Positions 36,913 through 46,852 of a DNA stretch of 64,000 nt are shown in pieces; positions within the stretch are counted from its first letter, which is position 1; the number at the start of each line of letters is the position of its first letter. The stretch comes from Allorhizobium ampelinum S4 (lineage in GTDB: Bacteria > Pseudomonadota > Alphaproteobacteria > Rhizobiales > Rhizobiaceae): positions 1,429,001-1,493,000 of the forward strand of contig NC_011989.1 in NCBI RefSeq assembly GCF_000016285.1, read 5' to 3'. Below the pieces are notes generated by a model. That model worked only from the letters and a program-made list of their open reading frames with translations, made no database searches and was not told the DNA's origin. Both the position numbers and the translations under genes were made by a program.

Positions 36913-39285
36913 TCAACGCCTTCCACGCGGTGGTCTTGTTCCCGGTGTCTTGCCGGGACCAGGCCGTCCGCGCCGCGTCGCCTTGTGGAAGGAACGGATG
37001 CCGGTCGGCATTTTCTTGCCTTCGCTGAGGATTTCAAACCGCAAGGCACCGGCCAGCGGCACGGCTTCCACCAGCTTGACGCTGACGCTATCCCCCAATT
37101 GATAGCCAAGCCCGGTCTTTTCGCCGGTCAGTGCCTGATGTGCCTCATCGTAGATGAAATAGTCGCGGCCAAGCGTTGAGACCGGAATGAAGCCATCAGC
37201 GCCATATTGCGGCAGGGAGATGAACAGGCCGGATTTGGTGACGCCTGAGACCTGCCCGTCGAATTCGTCGCCGATCCGTGTTGCCAGATGGTGAGCGATC
37301 AGCCGGTTGATCGTGTCGCGCTCGGCTGCCATGGCGCGGCGCTCGAAGGTGGAAATTTCGGCGGCGACATCGGCCAGCGCCGCTTCTTCATCGGATGTAA
37401 TGCCGCCTTCGCCAAGCCCTAGCGTGCCAACCAGCGCCCGATGCACGATCAGGTCGGCGTAGCGGCGGATGGGGGAGGTGAAATGCGCGTATTTCAAAAG
37501 GTTCAAGCCGAAATGGCCGATATTCTCGGGGCTATAGACCGCCTGACTCTGCGAGCGCAGCACCATTTCGTTGACGATGGTCTGATGCGGCGTGTCCTGC
37601 GCCTTGGCGAGGATACCATTGAACGAATTGGAGCGCAGATTGCCGCCCTTGGCCAGTGAAAAGCCGATGGTGGCCAGGAACTCGCGCAGCACTTCCTGCT
37701 TGGCCAATGTTGGCGTATCGTGGATGCGGTAGACCAGCGGCTGTTTTTTCTTCTCCAGCGTCTCGGCGGCGGCCACATTGGCCTGGATCATCATTTCCTC
37801 GATCAGCTTATGGGCGTCCAGCCGTTCTGGTACAAAGACCCGATCCACTGTGCCATCGGCTTTAAGGATGATTTTGCGCTCCGGCATGTCCAGTTCCAGT
37901 GGCTGACGGCGGTCGCGGCCACGCTTCAGGATCGCATAGGCGGCCCAAAGCGGCTTCAGGATCGGCTCCAGCAGCGGCCCAGCCTTGTCATCCGGGTTGC
38001 CGTCAATAGCGGCCTGTGCCTGTTGGTAGGACAGTTTGGCCGCACTCTTCATCATGATGCGATGAAAGGTATGGCTGGCCTTACGGCCTTCATGGGAAAA
38101 CACCATGCGCACGGCCAGCGCCGGCCGGTCAACGCCCTCGCGCAGCGAGCAGAGATCGTTGGAAATCCGCTCCGGCAGCATCGGCACGACCCGGTCGGGG
38201 AAATAGACCGAATTGCCGCGCTTCAGCGCCTCGCGGTCCAGCGCCGACTTACTGCGGATATAATAGGAGACGTCGGCAATCGCCACGGTGACGATCACGC
38301 CGCCCGGATTATCGGGCGAGGGGTCCGGCTCGGCATGAACAGCGTCGTCATGGTCCTTGGCGTCATGCGGGTCGATCGTGACCAGCGGCAAGCTGCGCCA
38401 GTCCTCCCGATGCGCCATGCTGGCCGGTTTGGCGGCATCGGCCTCGTCTAGCACCGATTGCGGGAAGATATGTGGAATGCCATGGGCATGGATGGCGATC
38501 ATCGAGATGGCTTTTTCTGATGCCACCGAGCCAATCACCGACAGAACCTTGGCGCGGGCAAGACCCAGACGGCTGGAGAGCCGCCCGACTTCCACCTCGA
38601 CCAGATCGCCGTCGCGGGCGTCGCCGACATCGGCGGCCTCGATGACCATTTCCTCGCCGCGCCGCTCGATCGGCATCAGCCTGCCGCCGGTATCACCGGC
38701 CATTTCACGGTAGACGCCCAAAAGCGCGCCGCGCCGCTTGTCGATCACTTTGATGATCCGGGCGGTATAGGCGGGACCGATATGGTCCTTGGAGGGGAAA
38801 ATCTTTGCCAAAACCCGGTCGCCTAGTCCGCCAACCGGCGTCTTGCCCTTGGCGCGGTCCGCGCTGGACTGGCGGATGGAAACGGCAGGGGCAGCGCCCA
38901 GTTCATCCGGCCATTCGGCGGGACGCCCGATCAGGTCGCCATCCTTGTCACGGGTGGTGATGTCGAGAACGGTCACGGGCGGCAATGCCCCAGGTCGGCT
39001 CAGCGACTTGCGGTTCTTGTTGACCAGCCCGTCTTCTTCCAAAGCCCGCAGGGCTTCCTTCAATTCAATACGGGCTTCGCCCTTCAGGCCAAAAGCCTTG
39101 GCGATTTCGCGCTTGGATGCCCGGTCGGGGTTGTCGGTGATGAACTGCATCAGGATTTCACGGGGCGGCACCGCCCCGTGAATGATCACCGTTTCATTCT
39201 TGTCCGCTGCCTTTTTCGCCGCAAGCTCCGCCTTCCGCGTTCTGTTGGTGAGGCTGCGGGTGTCGGGTCGCGGGGATTTGCTCAA
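36913..39285 (-). CDS. rnr: ribonuclease R
   Basis: A 790-residue 3'-5' exoribonuclease that degrades structured RNA. It has an N-terminal winged-helix-like segment (SKREIAKAFGLKGEARIELKEALRALEEDGLV), a cold-shock domain region, the catalytic RNB domain with TIDPHDAKDHDDAVHAEP (the aspartates that hold two metal ions) and DYFIYDEAHQAL near a C-terminal S1 domain (GDEFDGQVSGVTKSGLFISL), then a basic tail ending GRR. The frame starts at TTG 39285, two bases after the topA stop, with no strong ribosome-binding site; translational coupling to topA would explain that. The next methionine would remove part of the conserved helix-turn-helix. Confidence 0.94.
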   Translation of the reverse strand: MSKSPRPDTRSLTNRTRKAELAAKKAADKNETVIIHGAVPPREILMQFITDNPDRASKREIAKAFGLKGEARIELKEALRALEEDGLVNKNRKSLSRPGALPPVTVLDITTRDKDGDLIGRPAEWPDELGAAPAVSIRQSSADRAKGKTPVGGLGDRVLAKIFPSKDHIGPAYTARIIKVIDKRRGALLGVYREMAGDTGGRLMPIERRGEEMVIEAADVGDARDGDLVEVEVGRLSSRLGLARAKVLSVIGSVASEKAISMIAIHAHGIPHIFPQSVLDEADAAKPASMAHREDWRSLPLVTIDPHDAKDHDDAVHAEPDPSPDNPGGVIVTVAIADVSYYIRSKSALDREALKRGNSVYFPDRVVPMLPERISNDLCSLREGVDRPALAVRMVFSHEGRKASHTFHRIMMKSAAKLSYQQAQAAIDGNPDDKAGPLLEPILKPLWAAYAILKRGRDRRQPLELDMPERKIILKADGTVDRVFVPERLDAHKLIEEMMIQANVAAAETLEKKKQPLVYRIHDTPTLAKQEVLREFLATIGFSLAKGGNLRSNSFNGILAKAQDTPHQTIVNEMVLRSQSQAVYSPENIGHFGLNLLKYAHFTSPIRRYADLIVHRALVGTLGLGEGGITSDEEAALADVAAEISTFERRAMAAERDTINRLIAHHLATRIGDEFDGQVSGVTKSGLFISLPQYGADGFIPVSTLGRDYFIYDEAHQALTGEKTGLGYQLGDSVSVKLVEAVPLAGALRFEILSEGKKMPTGIRSFHKATRRGRPGPGKTPGTRPPRGRR

Positions 39286-39287
39286 GG

Positions 39288-42002
39288 TCAGGCTTTCTCT
39301 GTTTTTGCGGCGGGCTTTGCCTTGGGCTTTGTTGCCTTCGGCTTGGCAGCTGCTTTCTTTGGTTTGGCGTCGGCGGCGTCATCCGCATCGGCCTTGGTGG
39401 CTTTCGCAGCCGGTTTTTTCGCAGGCGCCTTCTTTGCGCTGGCGGATTTGGCCGCAGGTTTCGCCTTGGTCTTGCCGCTGCCTTCCTTGGCTGCGCGCTC
39501 GACGATCAGGGCAATCGCCTCTTCCATGGTCACGGCTTGCGGGTCCATGCCTTTGGGAATGGTCGCATTGATCTTACCCCAATTCACGTAGGGACCATAG
39601 CGGCCATCGCGCACGGTAATCGCACCGCCATCGGGATGATCGCCGATCTCTTTCAGGGCGGCAGGTGCGGCGCGGCCACGGCCACCGGGGTTGGCCTGCT
39701 TTTCAGCCAGAACCGTGACGGCTCGGTTGAGGCCGATGGTCAACACATCCTCGATACCATCGAGATTGGCATAGGTGCCATCGTGCAGCACGAAAGGTCC
39801 GTAGCGGCCAAGCCCCGCAGTCATCATCTTACCGGTTTCCGGGTGAAGGCCGACTTCGCGCGGCAGCGACAGCAGTGACAGCGCCTTGTCAAAATCCACA
39901 TCGGTCGGCGACCAACCCTTGGGCAGGGACGAGCGCTTGGCTTCCTTGCCATCGCCACGCTGGACGTAAGGGCCGAAACGGCCGCTGCGAAGTGTGATCT
40001 GTTCACCGGTTGTCGGATCTTCACCCAGTGCTTTCGGTTCATTGCCGACGGCTTCCGCTTCCGTGCCGCCATCGGCGGACAATTGGCGGGTGAAGTTGCA
40101 TTCCGGATAATTGGAGCAGCCGACAAAAGCGCCGTACTTACCGAGCTTCAGCGACAGATTGCCGGTGCCACAAACCTGGCAAATGCGCGGGTCCGAGCCA
40201 TCTTCGCGCTTCGGGAACACCAGCGGGGCCAAGGCCTCGTTCAGGGCGTCGAGCACGTTGGTGACGCGCAATTCCTTGGTGCCTTCGATCTGGGCAAAGA
40301 AATTCTGCCAGAATTCGCGCAGCACGTCCTTCCAGTTCAGCTCACCGGCAGAAATCTTGTCGAGCTTTTCTTCAAGATCGGCGGTGAAATCATATTCGAC
40401 ATAGCGGGTGAAGAAGCTTTCCAAGAACGCCGTCACCAATCGGCCCTTGGCTTCGGGGATCAGCTTGCGCTTGTCGATAACAACATATTCACGGTCGCTG
40501 AGCGTCTTCAGCGTTGCGGCATAGGTGGAGGGCCGGCCAATGCCAAGCTCTTCCATCTTTTTGATCAGGGTCGCTTCCGAATAGCGCGGTGGCGGCTCGG
40601 TGAAATGCTGGGTGGCGTTGACCTTTTGCTTGGCCAGCGCCTCGCGGGCGTTGATCTCCGGCAGACGGCCATCTTCATCATCGTCGTCGCTCTTTTCGCC
40701 TTCCTCACGGTGGTCGGTATAGGCGGCGATAAATCCGTCGAAGCGGATGACGGAACCAACGGCGCGCAGACCGGCTTTTTCACCGGCCTTGTCGGCGAGG
40801 ATTTCAGCGGTGGTCCGCTCGATTTCGGCAGACGCCATCTGACTGGCAATGCCGCGCTTCCAGACCAGATCGTAGAGGCGCAACTGGTCGGCATCGAGAT
40901 AGCGGCGCACCTGATCCGGCGTCCGGTTGAAATCGGTCGGGCGGATGGCTTCATGCGCTTCCTGGGCGTTTTTCGCCTTGGTGGAATAGAAGCGCGGCTT
41001 TTCCGGCATGTAGCGCGGGCCGAATTGCTGGGTAATTGCGGAGCGGGCGGCCTCAATGGCTTCCGGGGCCATCTGGACGCCATCGGTACGCATATAGGTG
41101 ATCAGACCGACGGTCTCGCCGCCAATATCAACGCCTTCATAAAGCTTCTGCGCCACCTGCATGGTGCGTGAGGCGGAAAAGCCGAGCTTGGAGGAGGCGG
41201 CCTGTTGTAGCGTAGAGGTTGTAAAGGGTGGCGACGGGTTGCGCTTGACGGGCTTAGCCTCAATCGATTCCACCACATAGTTGGCGCCGTCGAGCAGGTC
41301 TTTCAGCCGGTTGGCCATGTCGCCATTGCCAACGCTGCGCGCTTGCAAGCGCTTGCCATCCGCGGACACCAGACGAGCCAGGAATTCATCGCCGCGTGGA
41401 GTCTTCAGAAGCGCCGACAGGTTCCAGTATTCTTCCGAGACGAATCGTTCGATCTCGTTTTCCCGGTCGCAAACCAGCCGCAGGGCCACCGATTGGACGC
41501 GGCCTGCCGAACGGGCACCGGGCAGCTTGCGCCACAGAACCGGCGACAGGTTGAAGCCAACCAGATAGTCCATCGCACGGCGCGCCAGATAGGCATCGAC
41601 CAGATCGCCATCGATATCACGCGGGGCAGCCATGGCGTCGAGCACGGCTTTCTTGGTGATGGCGTTGAAAACCACGCGCTTCACCGGCTTGTCGCCGATC
41701 ACCTTCTTCTTCTTCAAGAGATCCAGCACATGCCAGGAAATCGCTTCACCCTCACGATCCGGGTCGGTTGCGAGAAACAAGGCGTCGGCCCCCTTCATCG
41801 CATCGGCAATGTCCTTCATGCGTTTGGCGGAGGCGGTGTCCACTTCCCATAGCATCTCGAAATCCTGATCCGGCAGGACCGAACCGTCCTTGGCAGGCAG
41901 GTCGCGGACATGGCCGAAGGAGGCGAGCACCTTATATCCCGGTCCGAGATACTTGTTGATCGTCTTGGCTTTGGCAGGGGATTCGACAACGACTACATTC
42001 AT
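39288..42002 (-). CDS. topA: DNA topoisomerase I
   Basis: Type IA topoisomerase of 904 residues that removes negative supercoils. It starts MNVVVVESPAKAKTINKYLG (Toprim), with DPDREGEAISWHVL as the acidic Toprim motif, the catalytic tyrosine Y303 in ITYMRTDG, and HEAIRPT. A four-cysteine zinc finger (CQVCGTGNLSLKLGKYGAFVGC) is followed by repeated TopA C-terminal domains of the form GRYGPYV, and the last 60 residues are a Lys/Ala/Pro-rich histone-like tail. Typical for rhizobia. rnr is two bases downstream. Confidence 0.97.
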   Translation of the reverse strand: MNVVVVESPAKAKTINKYLGPGYKVLASFGHVRDLPAKDGSVLPDQDFEMLWEVDTASAKRMKDIADAMKGADALFLATDPDREGEAISWHVLDLLKKKKVIGDKPVKRVVFNAITKKAVLDAMAAPRDIDGDLVDAYLARRAMDYLVGFNLSPVLWRKLPGARSAGRVQSVALRLVCDRENEIERFVSEEYWNLSALLKTPRGDEFLARLVSADGKRLQARSVGNGDMANRLKDLLDGANYVVESIEAKPVKRNPSPPFTTSTLQQAASSKLGFSASRTMQVAQKLYEGVDIGGETVGLITYMRTDGVQMAPEAIEAARSAITQQFGPRYMPEKPRFYSTKAKNAQEAHEAIRPTDFNRTPDQVRRYLDADQLRLYDLVWKRGIASQMASAEIERTTAEILADKAGEKAGLRAVGSVIRFDGFIAAYTDHREEGEKSDDDDEDGRLPEINAREALAKQKVNATQHFTEPPPRYSEATLIKKMEELGIGRPSTYAATLKTLSDREYVVIDKRKLIPEAKGRLVTAFLESFFTRYVEYDFTADLEEKLDKISAGELNWKDVLREFWQNFFAQIEGTKELRVTNVLDALNEALAPLVFPKREDGSDPRICQVCGTGNLSLKLGKYGAFVGCSNYPECNFTRQLSADGGTEAEAVGNEPKALGEDPTTGEQITLRSGRFGPYVQRGDGKEAKRSSLPKGWSPTDVDFDKALSLLSLPREVGLHPETGKMMTAGLGRYGPFVLHDGTYANLDGIEDVLTIGLNRAVTVLAEKQANPGGRGRAAPAALKEIGDHPDGGAITVRDGRYGPYVNWGKINATIPKGMDPQAVTMEEAIALIVERAAKEGSGKTKAKPAAKSASAKKAPAKKPAAKATKADADDAADAKPKKAAAKPKATKPKAKPAAKTEKA

Positions 42003-42165
42003 TCTGTTTCTCTGAACATGGCCCCGTTTGTTGCATATGGCGTCGATTCTGGCGAGGGTTCAAGCATCGATGGTTCGACATGGACAGGGATTGCGCCGGG
42101 GTCAAGTCCCCTCATGCATTTTATCCATCACACGTTTGCACAACCAAAAGTTTATGAAAATGGTA

Positions 42166-42193
42166 TTGCAATCATAAATCAATTCTGTATCAT
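42166..42193 (+). promoter_or_regulatory. probable sigma-70-type promoter upstream of the small gene
   Basis: TTGCAA (42166-42171) and TATCAT (42188-42193) are separated by 16 bases inside an AT-rich block (about 42120-42240) between the divergent topA gene and the small plus-strand gene, whose start is 60 bases downstream. The match is good for a rhizobial housekeeping promoter; the topA promoter should be in the same region on the other strand. Confidence 0.5.
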
Positions 42194-42252
42194 ATGTTGC
42201 ATAGGTAGCAATTATACATATTCAGGTTGTATTTCCACGACGGGAACACGTA

Positions 42253-42459
42253 ATGACGGGCAGTGGCGCATCGGAACTTCATAGCCGGGAAAGCATAGCC
42301 TATGTGCGCCAGATGCTGGGTGAATTGCGGCTGGTTGCCGAGAAGGAGGGCGCGCAAATGCTGTGCTACCTGATCGAGATGGCTTTTGAAGAGGCCGGCG
42401 ACCTTCAACGCCGCCACAAAGCGCCAAGAATGATCTCAAACGCCAAAAGAACGCTTTGA
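42253..42459 (+). CDS. small conserved rhizobial-type protein of unknown function
   Basis: A 68-residue cytoplasmic protein, mostly helical: SIAYVRQMLGELRLVAEKEG followed by AQMLCYLIEMAFEEAGDL and a basic tail. The amphipathic pattern and the YVRQMLxELR...MLxYLIEMAxxEA layout resemble small hypothetical proteins I recall from Rhizobiaceae, without a named family. It has a plausible promoter and a weak purine-rich GGGAAC before the ATG. It diverges from topA and converges on dprA, so it is its own transcription unit. Confidence 0.7.
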   Translation: MTGSGASELHSRESIAYVRQMLGELRLVAEKEGAQMLCYLIEMAFEEAGDLQRRHKAPRMISNAKRTL

Positions 42460-42494
42460 AAATCGTTCAAGGCGCTGATGAGCGAAGTCCAACT

Positions 42495-43646
42495 TTAATC
42501 CAGCGGTGCAATGGAAACCAGGCCACCGGGATGGCGGTGCAGGCGCCCGGCGATATCCAGTTCCAGCATCACCAGATAGACGGCGGATGGCGGCAGTTGC
42601 GTGTGGCGAATGATATCATCGACCTCGACCGGCGTTATGCCCAACGCATCGATGATCCGGCTGCGATCCTGTTCGCCGGGTGGCTGGTTGAAGGTCTCGC
42701 TTTCTTCATAGACCGGCTCCTCCACCTGTGGCTGGGAAAACAAGTCAATACTGCTGAGCGGGGATAGCGCCTCGAGAATATCCCGGGCCTCGGTGGTGAT
42801 CGTCGCACCGTTTTTCAACAGTCCATTGGTACCATGACAGCGCGGATCGAGCGGCGAGCCCGGCACGGCAAACACCAGCCGTCCGAAATCGGCAGCCAGC
42901 CGCGCCGTAATCAGTGAGCCGGAACGACTGGCGGCTTCTATCACCACAACCCCAAGTGAGGTTCCTGCAATCAAGCGGTTGCGTCTTGGAAAATCGCGGG
43001 CGCGAGGCTCCCAGCCAAATGGCATTTCGCTGATCGCCACACCCTTGCCATCCCAGATGTCTTTCAGCAGATCGACATTCTCAGGCGGGTAGGGCCGGTC
43101 GAGCCCACCGGCCAGGGCGGCCATCGTGCCAGTGTCCAGGCTTGCCCGATGCGCGCCCGCATCGATACCGCGCGCCAGACCTGATGTGATGGTGTAGCCG
43201 GTTGTGCCGCAATCGCGTGCCAGCAGTGCTGCCATTTTCACGCCGCTGATTGAGGCATTGCGCGATCCGACAATGCCGATGGAGGGGCGGATGGCGGTAC
43301 TGCCCAAGCCTTTCATCGCCAGAATCGGCGGCGCCGCGTCGATCTGGCGCAGCGCCGGGGGATAGTCCGGCTCGCCGATACCGACGAATCGCGCGCCGAA
43401 TTTGCGGGCAAATTCCAGCTCGCGTTCGGCCTCAGCCACTGTCGCAATGCGGATGGAACGGGTGGCGCCGCCGCGCTGCGACAGTTCGGGCAGCATGTCC
43501 AAGGCACGTTCGGCGGTGCCGAAATTGTTGATCAGGTCGCGAAAAGTGGCCGGGCCGACATTGTCGGAGCGGATCAGCCTTAGCCAGGCGGTTCGTTGTT
43601 TTTCCGTCAGGGCGATACCTGAGCGTCCCGAACCGCCTGCCGACAT
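42495..43646 (-). CDS. dprA: DNA processing protein DprA
   Basis: A 383-residue protein that binds incoming single-stranded DNA and loads RecA during natural transformation; in non-competent bacteria its role is unclear. It has an N-terminal helical (SAM/HhH-like) part (WLRLIRSDNVGPATFRDLINNFG), the extended Rossmann domain with GIVGSRNAS, ITSGLARGIDAGAH, ALAGGLDRPYPPEN, EMPFG and FPRRNRLIAG, and a C-terminal winged-helix domain (about 325-380) as in many DprA. It starts seven bases after the plsY stop at the end of a pyrB-pyrC'-plsY-dprA run. Confidence 0.95.
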   Translation of the reverse strand: MSAGGSGRSGIALTEKQRTAWLRLIRSDNVGPATFRDLINNFGTAERALDMLPELSQRGGATRSIRIATVAEAERELEFARKFGARFVGIGEPDYPPALRQIDAAPPILAMKGLGSTAIRPSIGIVGSRNASISGVKMAALLARDCGTTGYTITSGLARGIDAGAHRASLDTGTMAALAGGLDRPYPPENVDLLKDIWDGKGVAISEMPFGWEPRARDFPRRNRLIAGTSLGVVVIEAASRSGSLITARLAADFGRLVFAVPGSPLDPRCHGTNGLLKNGATITTEARDILEALSPLSSIDLFSQPQVEEPVYEESETFNQPPGEQDRSRIIDALGITPVEVDDIIRHTQLPPSAVYLVMLELDIAGRLHRHPGGLVSIAPLD

Positions 43647-43652
43647 GGTGTG

Positions 43653-44282
43653 CTATCCTTTTTTACCGATCTTGCTCTCGGTGCCTGAAATCAATCGTTC
43701 AATATTCGCCTTGTGCTTGCCCCAGGTGATCACGGTCATCGCCGAGGTGATCATGGCAGCTTCCGGCTGACCAAGTATCCACAATGCAACCGGAATAACA
43801 AGGGTTGCAACCAGTGCTGATAGCGAGGAATAGCGGCTGAGAAAGGCAATCGACAGCCAGACGATGGCAAAGACCAGCACCATCAACGGAAAAATGCCGA
43901 GCAATGTGCCGATATAGGTGGCCACGCCCTTGCCGCCCTTAAAACCCAGCCAGACCGGGAACAGGTGGCCGATAAAGGCAGCAAAGCCCCCAAGCAGGCC
44001 CGGCAGATGGACCGTATCGGAGCCGAACAGTTTCTGGGCGATCAGCGCCGCCGCCGTTGCCTTCAAGGCATCCAGCAGCAGTGTGGCTGCGGCCAGCTTC
44101 TTATTGCCGGTGCGCAGCACATTGGTGGCGCCAATATTGCCGGAACCAATATTGCGCACGTCGCCCAGGCCCGCCATCCGGGTCAGGAGCAGTCCGAAGG
44201 GGATGGAGCCGAGCAGATAGCCAATCGCCAGCGAAGCGATAAGGGCAGTGATCGTCACCTGGCTGTAATCGAGGCTGGGCAT
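43653..44282 (-). CDS. plsY: glycerol-3-phosphate acyltransferase PlsY
   Basis: An integral membrane enzyme of 209 residues that transfers the acyl group from acyl-phosphate to glycerol-3-phosphate, the first step of phospholipid synthesis. About six membrane helices are visible, with the conserved loops [36 protein letters not shown] and [21 protein letters not shown], which bind phosphate and acyl-phosphate. Length is typical. It is 18 bases after pyrC' and seven before dprA, the usual alphaproteobacterial order. Confidence 0.96.
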   Translation of the reverse strand: MPSLDYSQVTITALIASLAIGYLLGSIPFGLLLTRMAGLGDVRNIGSGNIGATNVLRTGNKKLAAATLLLDALKATAAALIAQKLFGSDTVHLPGLLGGFAAFIGHLFPVWLGFKGGKGVATYIGTLLGIFPLMVLVFAIVWLSIAFLSRYSSLSALVATLVIPVALWILGQPEAAMITSAMTVITWGKHKANIERLISGTESKIGKKG

Positions 44283-44299
44283 GGCCGGCTCCTATACGT

Positions 44300-45592
44300 T
44301 CAAGACAGAGAAAACACCGGACGGCCCGCCACATAGGTGGCGACAGCGCGGCCGGAGAAGCGGGCGTCTTCAAAGGGTGTATTCTTGGAGCGCGACAACA
44401 GCGTCTCCTTGGCAACCAACCATGGCTCGTCCAGATCGATGAGTACGATATCGGCCTTTGCACCCGGCTTCAATGTGCCGGCATCCAGCCCGAAAATTGC
44501 AGCGGGCCGGGTGGACATCGCATCGATCAGCCGCATCAGCGGCACCTGACCGGCATGATGCAGCCTGAGAGCCGCTGCCAGCAAGGTTTCCAGACCAACC
44601 GCGCCATCGGCAGCATCGCCGAACGGCAGGCGCTTGGTATCGACATCCTGCGGATCATGGGCTGAAACGATGATGTCGATATCGCCGCTTGCCAAGGCCT
44701 CGACCATCGCCACCCGATCATCCTCGGCCCGCAGCGGCGGGGCCAGTTTGAAGAACGTCCGGTATTCACCGATATCGTTTTCGTTCAGCGACAGATTGTT
44801 GATGGAAATGCCGCAGGTGACGTTGGCGCCGCGTGCGCGGGCAAGTTTGATGGCCTCCACCGAGCCGGGCACCGAAATCTTGGCGGCATGATATTTTGCC
44901 CGCGTTAGCCCGGCGATACGCAGGTCGCGTTCCAGCGGAATGATTTCGGCTTCCTTCGGCACGCCGGACAAGCCCAGCCAACTGGCAAACAGGCCTTCGT
45001 TCATCACGCCATTGCCGAGATATTTTTCGTGCAGTTCCAGCGAAATCACCGCGCCGAATTCACGCGCATAGGTCATCGCCCGGCGCAGCACCAGCGTATC
45101 ATCCAGTCCATGGCGGCCATTGGTGAAGCAGACGGCGCCCGCCTGTTGCAACAGGCCGAATTCGGTCATTTCCTCGCCGCGCAGCCGACGGGTCAGGGCC
45201 GCTGCCGGGTAGATATTGACCGGCGATTTTTCCCGCGCCGCATTCTTGATGAATTCCACCAGGGCGATGTCATCGATGACAGGATCGGTATCCGGCATCA
45301 TCACGAAGGAGGTCACGCCGCCAGCCGCTGCGGCCTTGCCGGCGGAGGCCAGTGTTTCGCGGTGCTCACCACCGGGTTCGCCGACAAATACCTGCGCATC
45401 CACCAGACCCGGTGCCGCGACCAGACCTTTGCAGTCCCTGATTTCGGCGCCCTCTGGCGCGCCCTGATTGCGGGCATCGGCACCGGAGGCCAGAATGCGG
45501 CCATCGGCACCGACGATAATGCTGCCAACCTCATCCAGCGAACGCGACGGGTCGATAATGCGGGCATTGGTGAAGACAAGCGGTTTGTTCAT
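44300..45592 (-). CDS. pyrC: catalytically inactive dihydroorotase homologue (PyrC'-type)
   Basis: A 430-residue amidohydrolase-fold protein with the overall type I dihydroorotase sequence, but the zinc and catalytic residues are gone. The D-x-H-x-H motif is D65-A-Q67-V-F69 in [18 protein letters not shown] is MPDT (99-102), and the late T-D-H-A-P-H motif reads S310-A-H-D-P-Q315, so the catalytic aspartate is alanine. In Pseudomonas such dead DHOases (pyrC') are structural partners required by the aspartate transcarbamoylase; the overlap with pyrB (ATGA) supports the same here. A true dihydroorotase should be encoded elsewhere. Database names will often still say dihydroorotase. Confidence 0.92.
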   Translation of the reverse strand: MNKPLVFTNARIIDPSRSLDEVGSIIVGADGRILASGADARNQGAPEGAEIRDCKGLVAAPGLVDAQVFVGEPGGEHRETLASAGKAAAAGGVTSFVMMPDTDPVIDDIALVEFIKNAAREKSPVNIYPAAALTRRLRGEEMTEFGLLQQAGAVCFTNGRHGLDDTLVLRRAMTYAREFGAVISLELHEKYLGNGVMNEGLFASWLGLSGVPKEAEIIPLERDLRIAGLTRAKYHAAKISVPGSVEAIKLARARGANVTCGISINNLSLNENDIGEYRTFFKLAPPLRAEDDRVAMVEALASGDIDIIVSAHDPQDVDTKRLPFGDAADGAVGLETLLAAALRLHHAGQVPLMRLIDAMSTRPAAIFGLDAGTLKPGAKADIVLIDLDEPWLVAKETLLSRSKNTPFEDARFSGRAVATYVAGRPVFSLS

Positions 45593-46545
45593 GCGCCAAC
45601 TCCTTCGCTACGCGGGCCGTTATTGTCAGAGATCAGTAGCGATTCCATCACGGCCATGCGCACGGCGACACCCATCTCGACCTGGCTTTCGATGACGCTT
45701 TGCGGCCCATCGGCCACATCGGAGGCGATTTCCACCCCCCGGTTCATCGGGCCGGGATGCATGACCAGGGCGTCTTCCTTGGCGGCTTTCAGCTTTTCGG
45801 CATCAAGCCCATAGAAGTGGAAATATTCGCGGATCGACGGGACAAACGACCCTGCCATGCGCTCGCGCTGCAAGCGCAACATCATCACGACATCAGCATC
45901 CTTGAGACCTTCCTTCATATCGTGGAAGACTTCGACACTCATATCGGCAATGCCAGAGGGCAGCAGCGTGGCGGGGGCCACGACCCTGACCCGCGCACCC
46001 ATGGCGTTGAGCAGGAGAATATTGGAGCGGGCGACGCGCGAATGCAGCACGTCGCCGCAGATTGCAACGATGATCCGCGACAGCTTGCCCTTGGCGCGCC
46101 GGATTGTCAGCGCGTCGAGCAGCGCCTGGGTTGGATGTTCATGCTGGCCGTCGCCGGCATTGATCACCGCGCAGGCAACCTTTTGCGACAGAAGCGCTGC
46201 GGCACCGGCCGAGGCATGGCGCACCACCAGCACGTCCGGGTGCATGGCGTTCAGCGTCATCGCCGTATCGATCAGCGTCTCGCCTTTCTTGACCGACGAA
46301 TTACCGACCGACATGTTCATCACATCGGCACCGAGCCGCTTGCCCGCCAGCTCGAAGGATGACTGGGTGCGGGTGGACGCCTCGAAAAAAAGGTTGATCT
46401 GGGTCAGACCGCGCAGGGTGGAGGTCTTTTTTTCACGCTGGCGGCTGATTTTTACCGCTTCGTCAGCTTTATCGAGCAGATAGGTAATATCGGTTTCGGT
46501 AAGGCCCTTGATGCCAATCAGATGGCGATGGGGAAAGAAGACCAT
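45589..46545 (-). CDS. pyrB: aspartate carbamoyltransferase catalytic subunit
   Basis: Catalyses carbamoyl phosphate plus aspartate to carbamoyl aspartate, the committed step of pyrimidine synthesis. The 318-residue product has the carbamoyl-phosphate loop S57-T-R-T60 in [21 protein letters not shown], and MHPGPMNRG. The ATG at 46545 is preferred to that at 46551 because AGGAG lies nine bases before it (only three before the other). The stop overlaps the start of the dead dihydroorotase gene, typical for ATCases that form a complex with a DHOase homologue. No regulatory pyrI is present. Confidence 0.96.
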   Translation of the reverse strand: MVFFPHRHLIGIKGLTETDITYLLDKADEAVKISRQREKKTSTLRGLTQINLFFEASTRTQSSFELAGKRLGADVMNMSVGNSSVKKGETLIDTAMTLNAMHPDVLVVRHASAGAAALLSQKVACAVINAGDGQHEHPTQALLDALTIRRAKGKLSRIIVAICGDVLHSRVARSNILLLNAMGARVRVVAPATLLPSGIADMSVEVFHDMKEGLKDADVVMMLRLQRERMAGSFVPSIREYFHFYGLDAEKLKAAKEDALVMHPGPMNRGVEIASDVADGPQSVIESQVEMGVAVRMAVMESLLISDNNGPRSEGVGA

Positions 46546-46562
46546 GCGCATGTTCTCCTAGA

Positions 46563-46609
46563 GTTCGTCAGGGAAAAATGGAGCCCGATTTTCCGACAGG
46601 ACAAACGAC
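46563..46609. repeat. dispersed rhizobial intergenic repeat, copy 3
   Basis: GTTCGTCAG, then GGAAAAATGGAGCCCGATTTTC, then GACAGGACAAACGAC. The order of parts matches the copy at 23512-23552. It begins 18 bases upstream of the pyrB start, so it could affect the pyrB leader. Confidence 0.55.
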
Positions 46610-46622
46610 AACGAAAGGCTTT

Positions 46623-46659
46623 GGAGTCTCTCCGCTTCGTAGTGAAAGCATGAGACTCC
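46623..46659. repeat. hairpin in the pyrB-aidB divergent region
   Basis: GGAGTCTC (46623-46630) and GAGACTCC (46652-46659) are perfect reverse complements with a 21-base spacer that can form a small inner GCTT/AAGC stem. The whole 307-base divergent gap (46546-46852) has no supported gene; it holds this hairpin, the dispersed repeat and presumably two promoters. Confidence 0.5.
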
Positions 46660-46852
46660 GAAGGGGTCGCGCGGTCTATAAAGACTGCGATGATCAGGAG
46701 CAAGCCTGCTTGAGACGTGCAAGCCTTTGTCCCCCGTTTTGGTCGCTTGCCCCGACCCATGCTGTCGCAAATGCGCGCAAACGTGTTAAAGACCATCGAC
46801 AAAGATCGATTTGCGGCATTGCTGTAAGACAAAGATAAAAATTGGAACGCGG

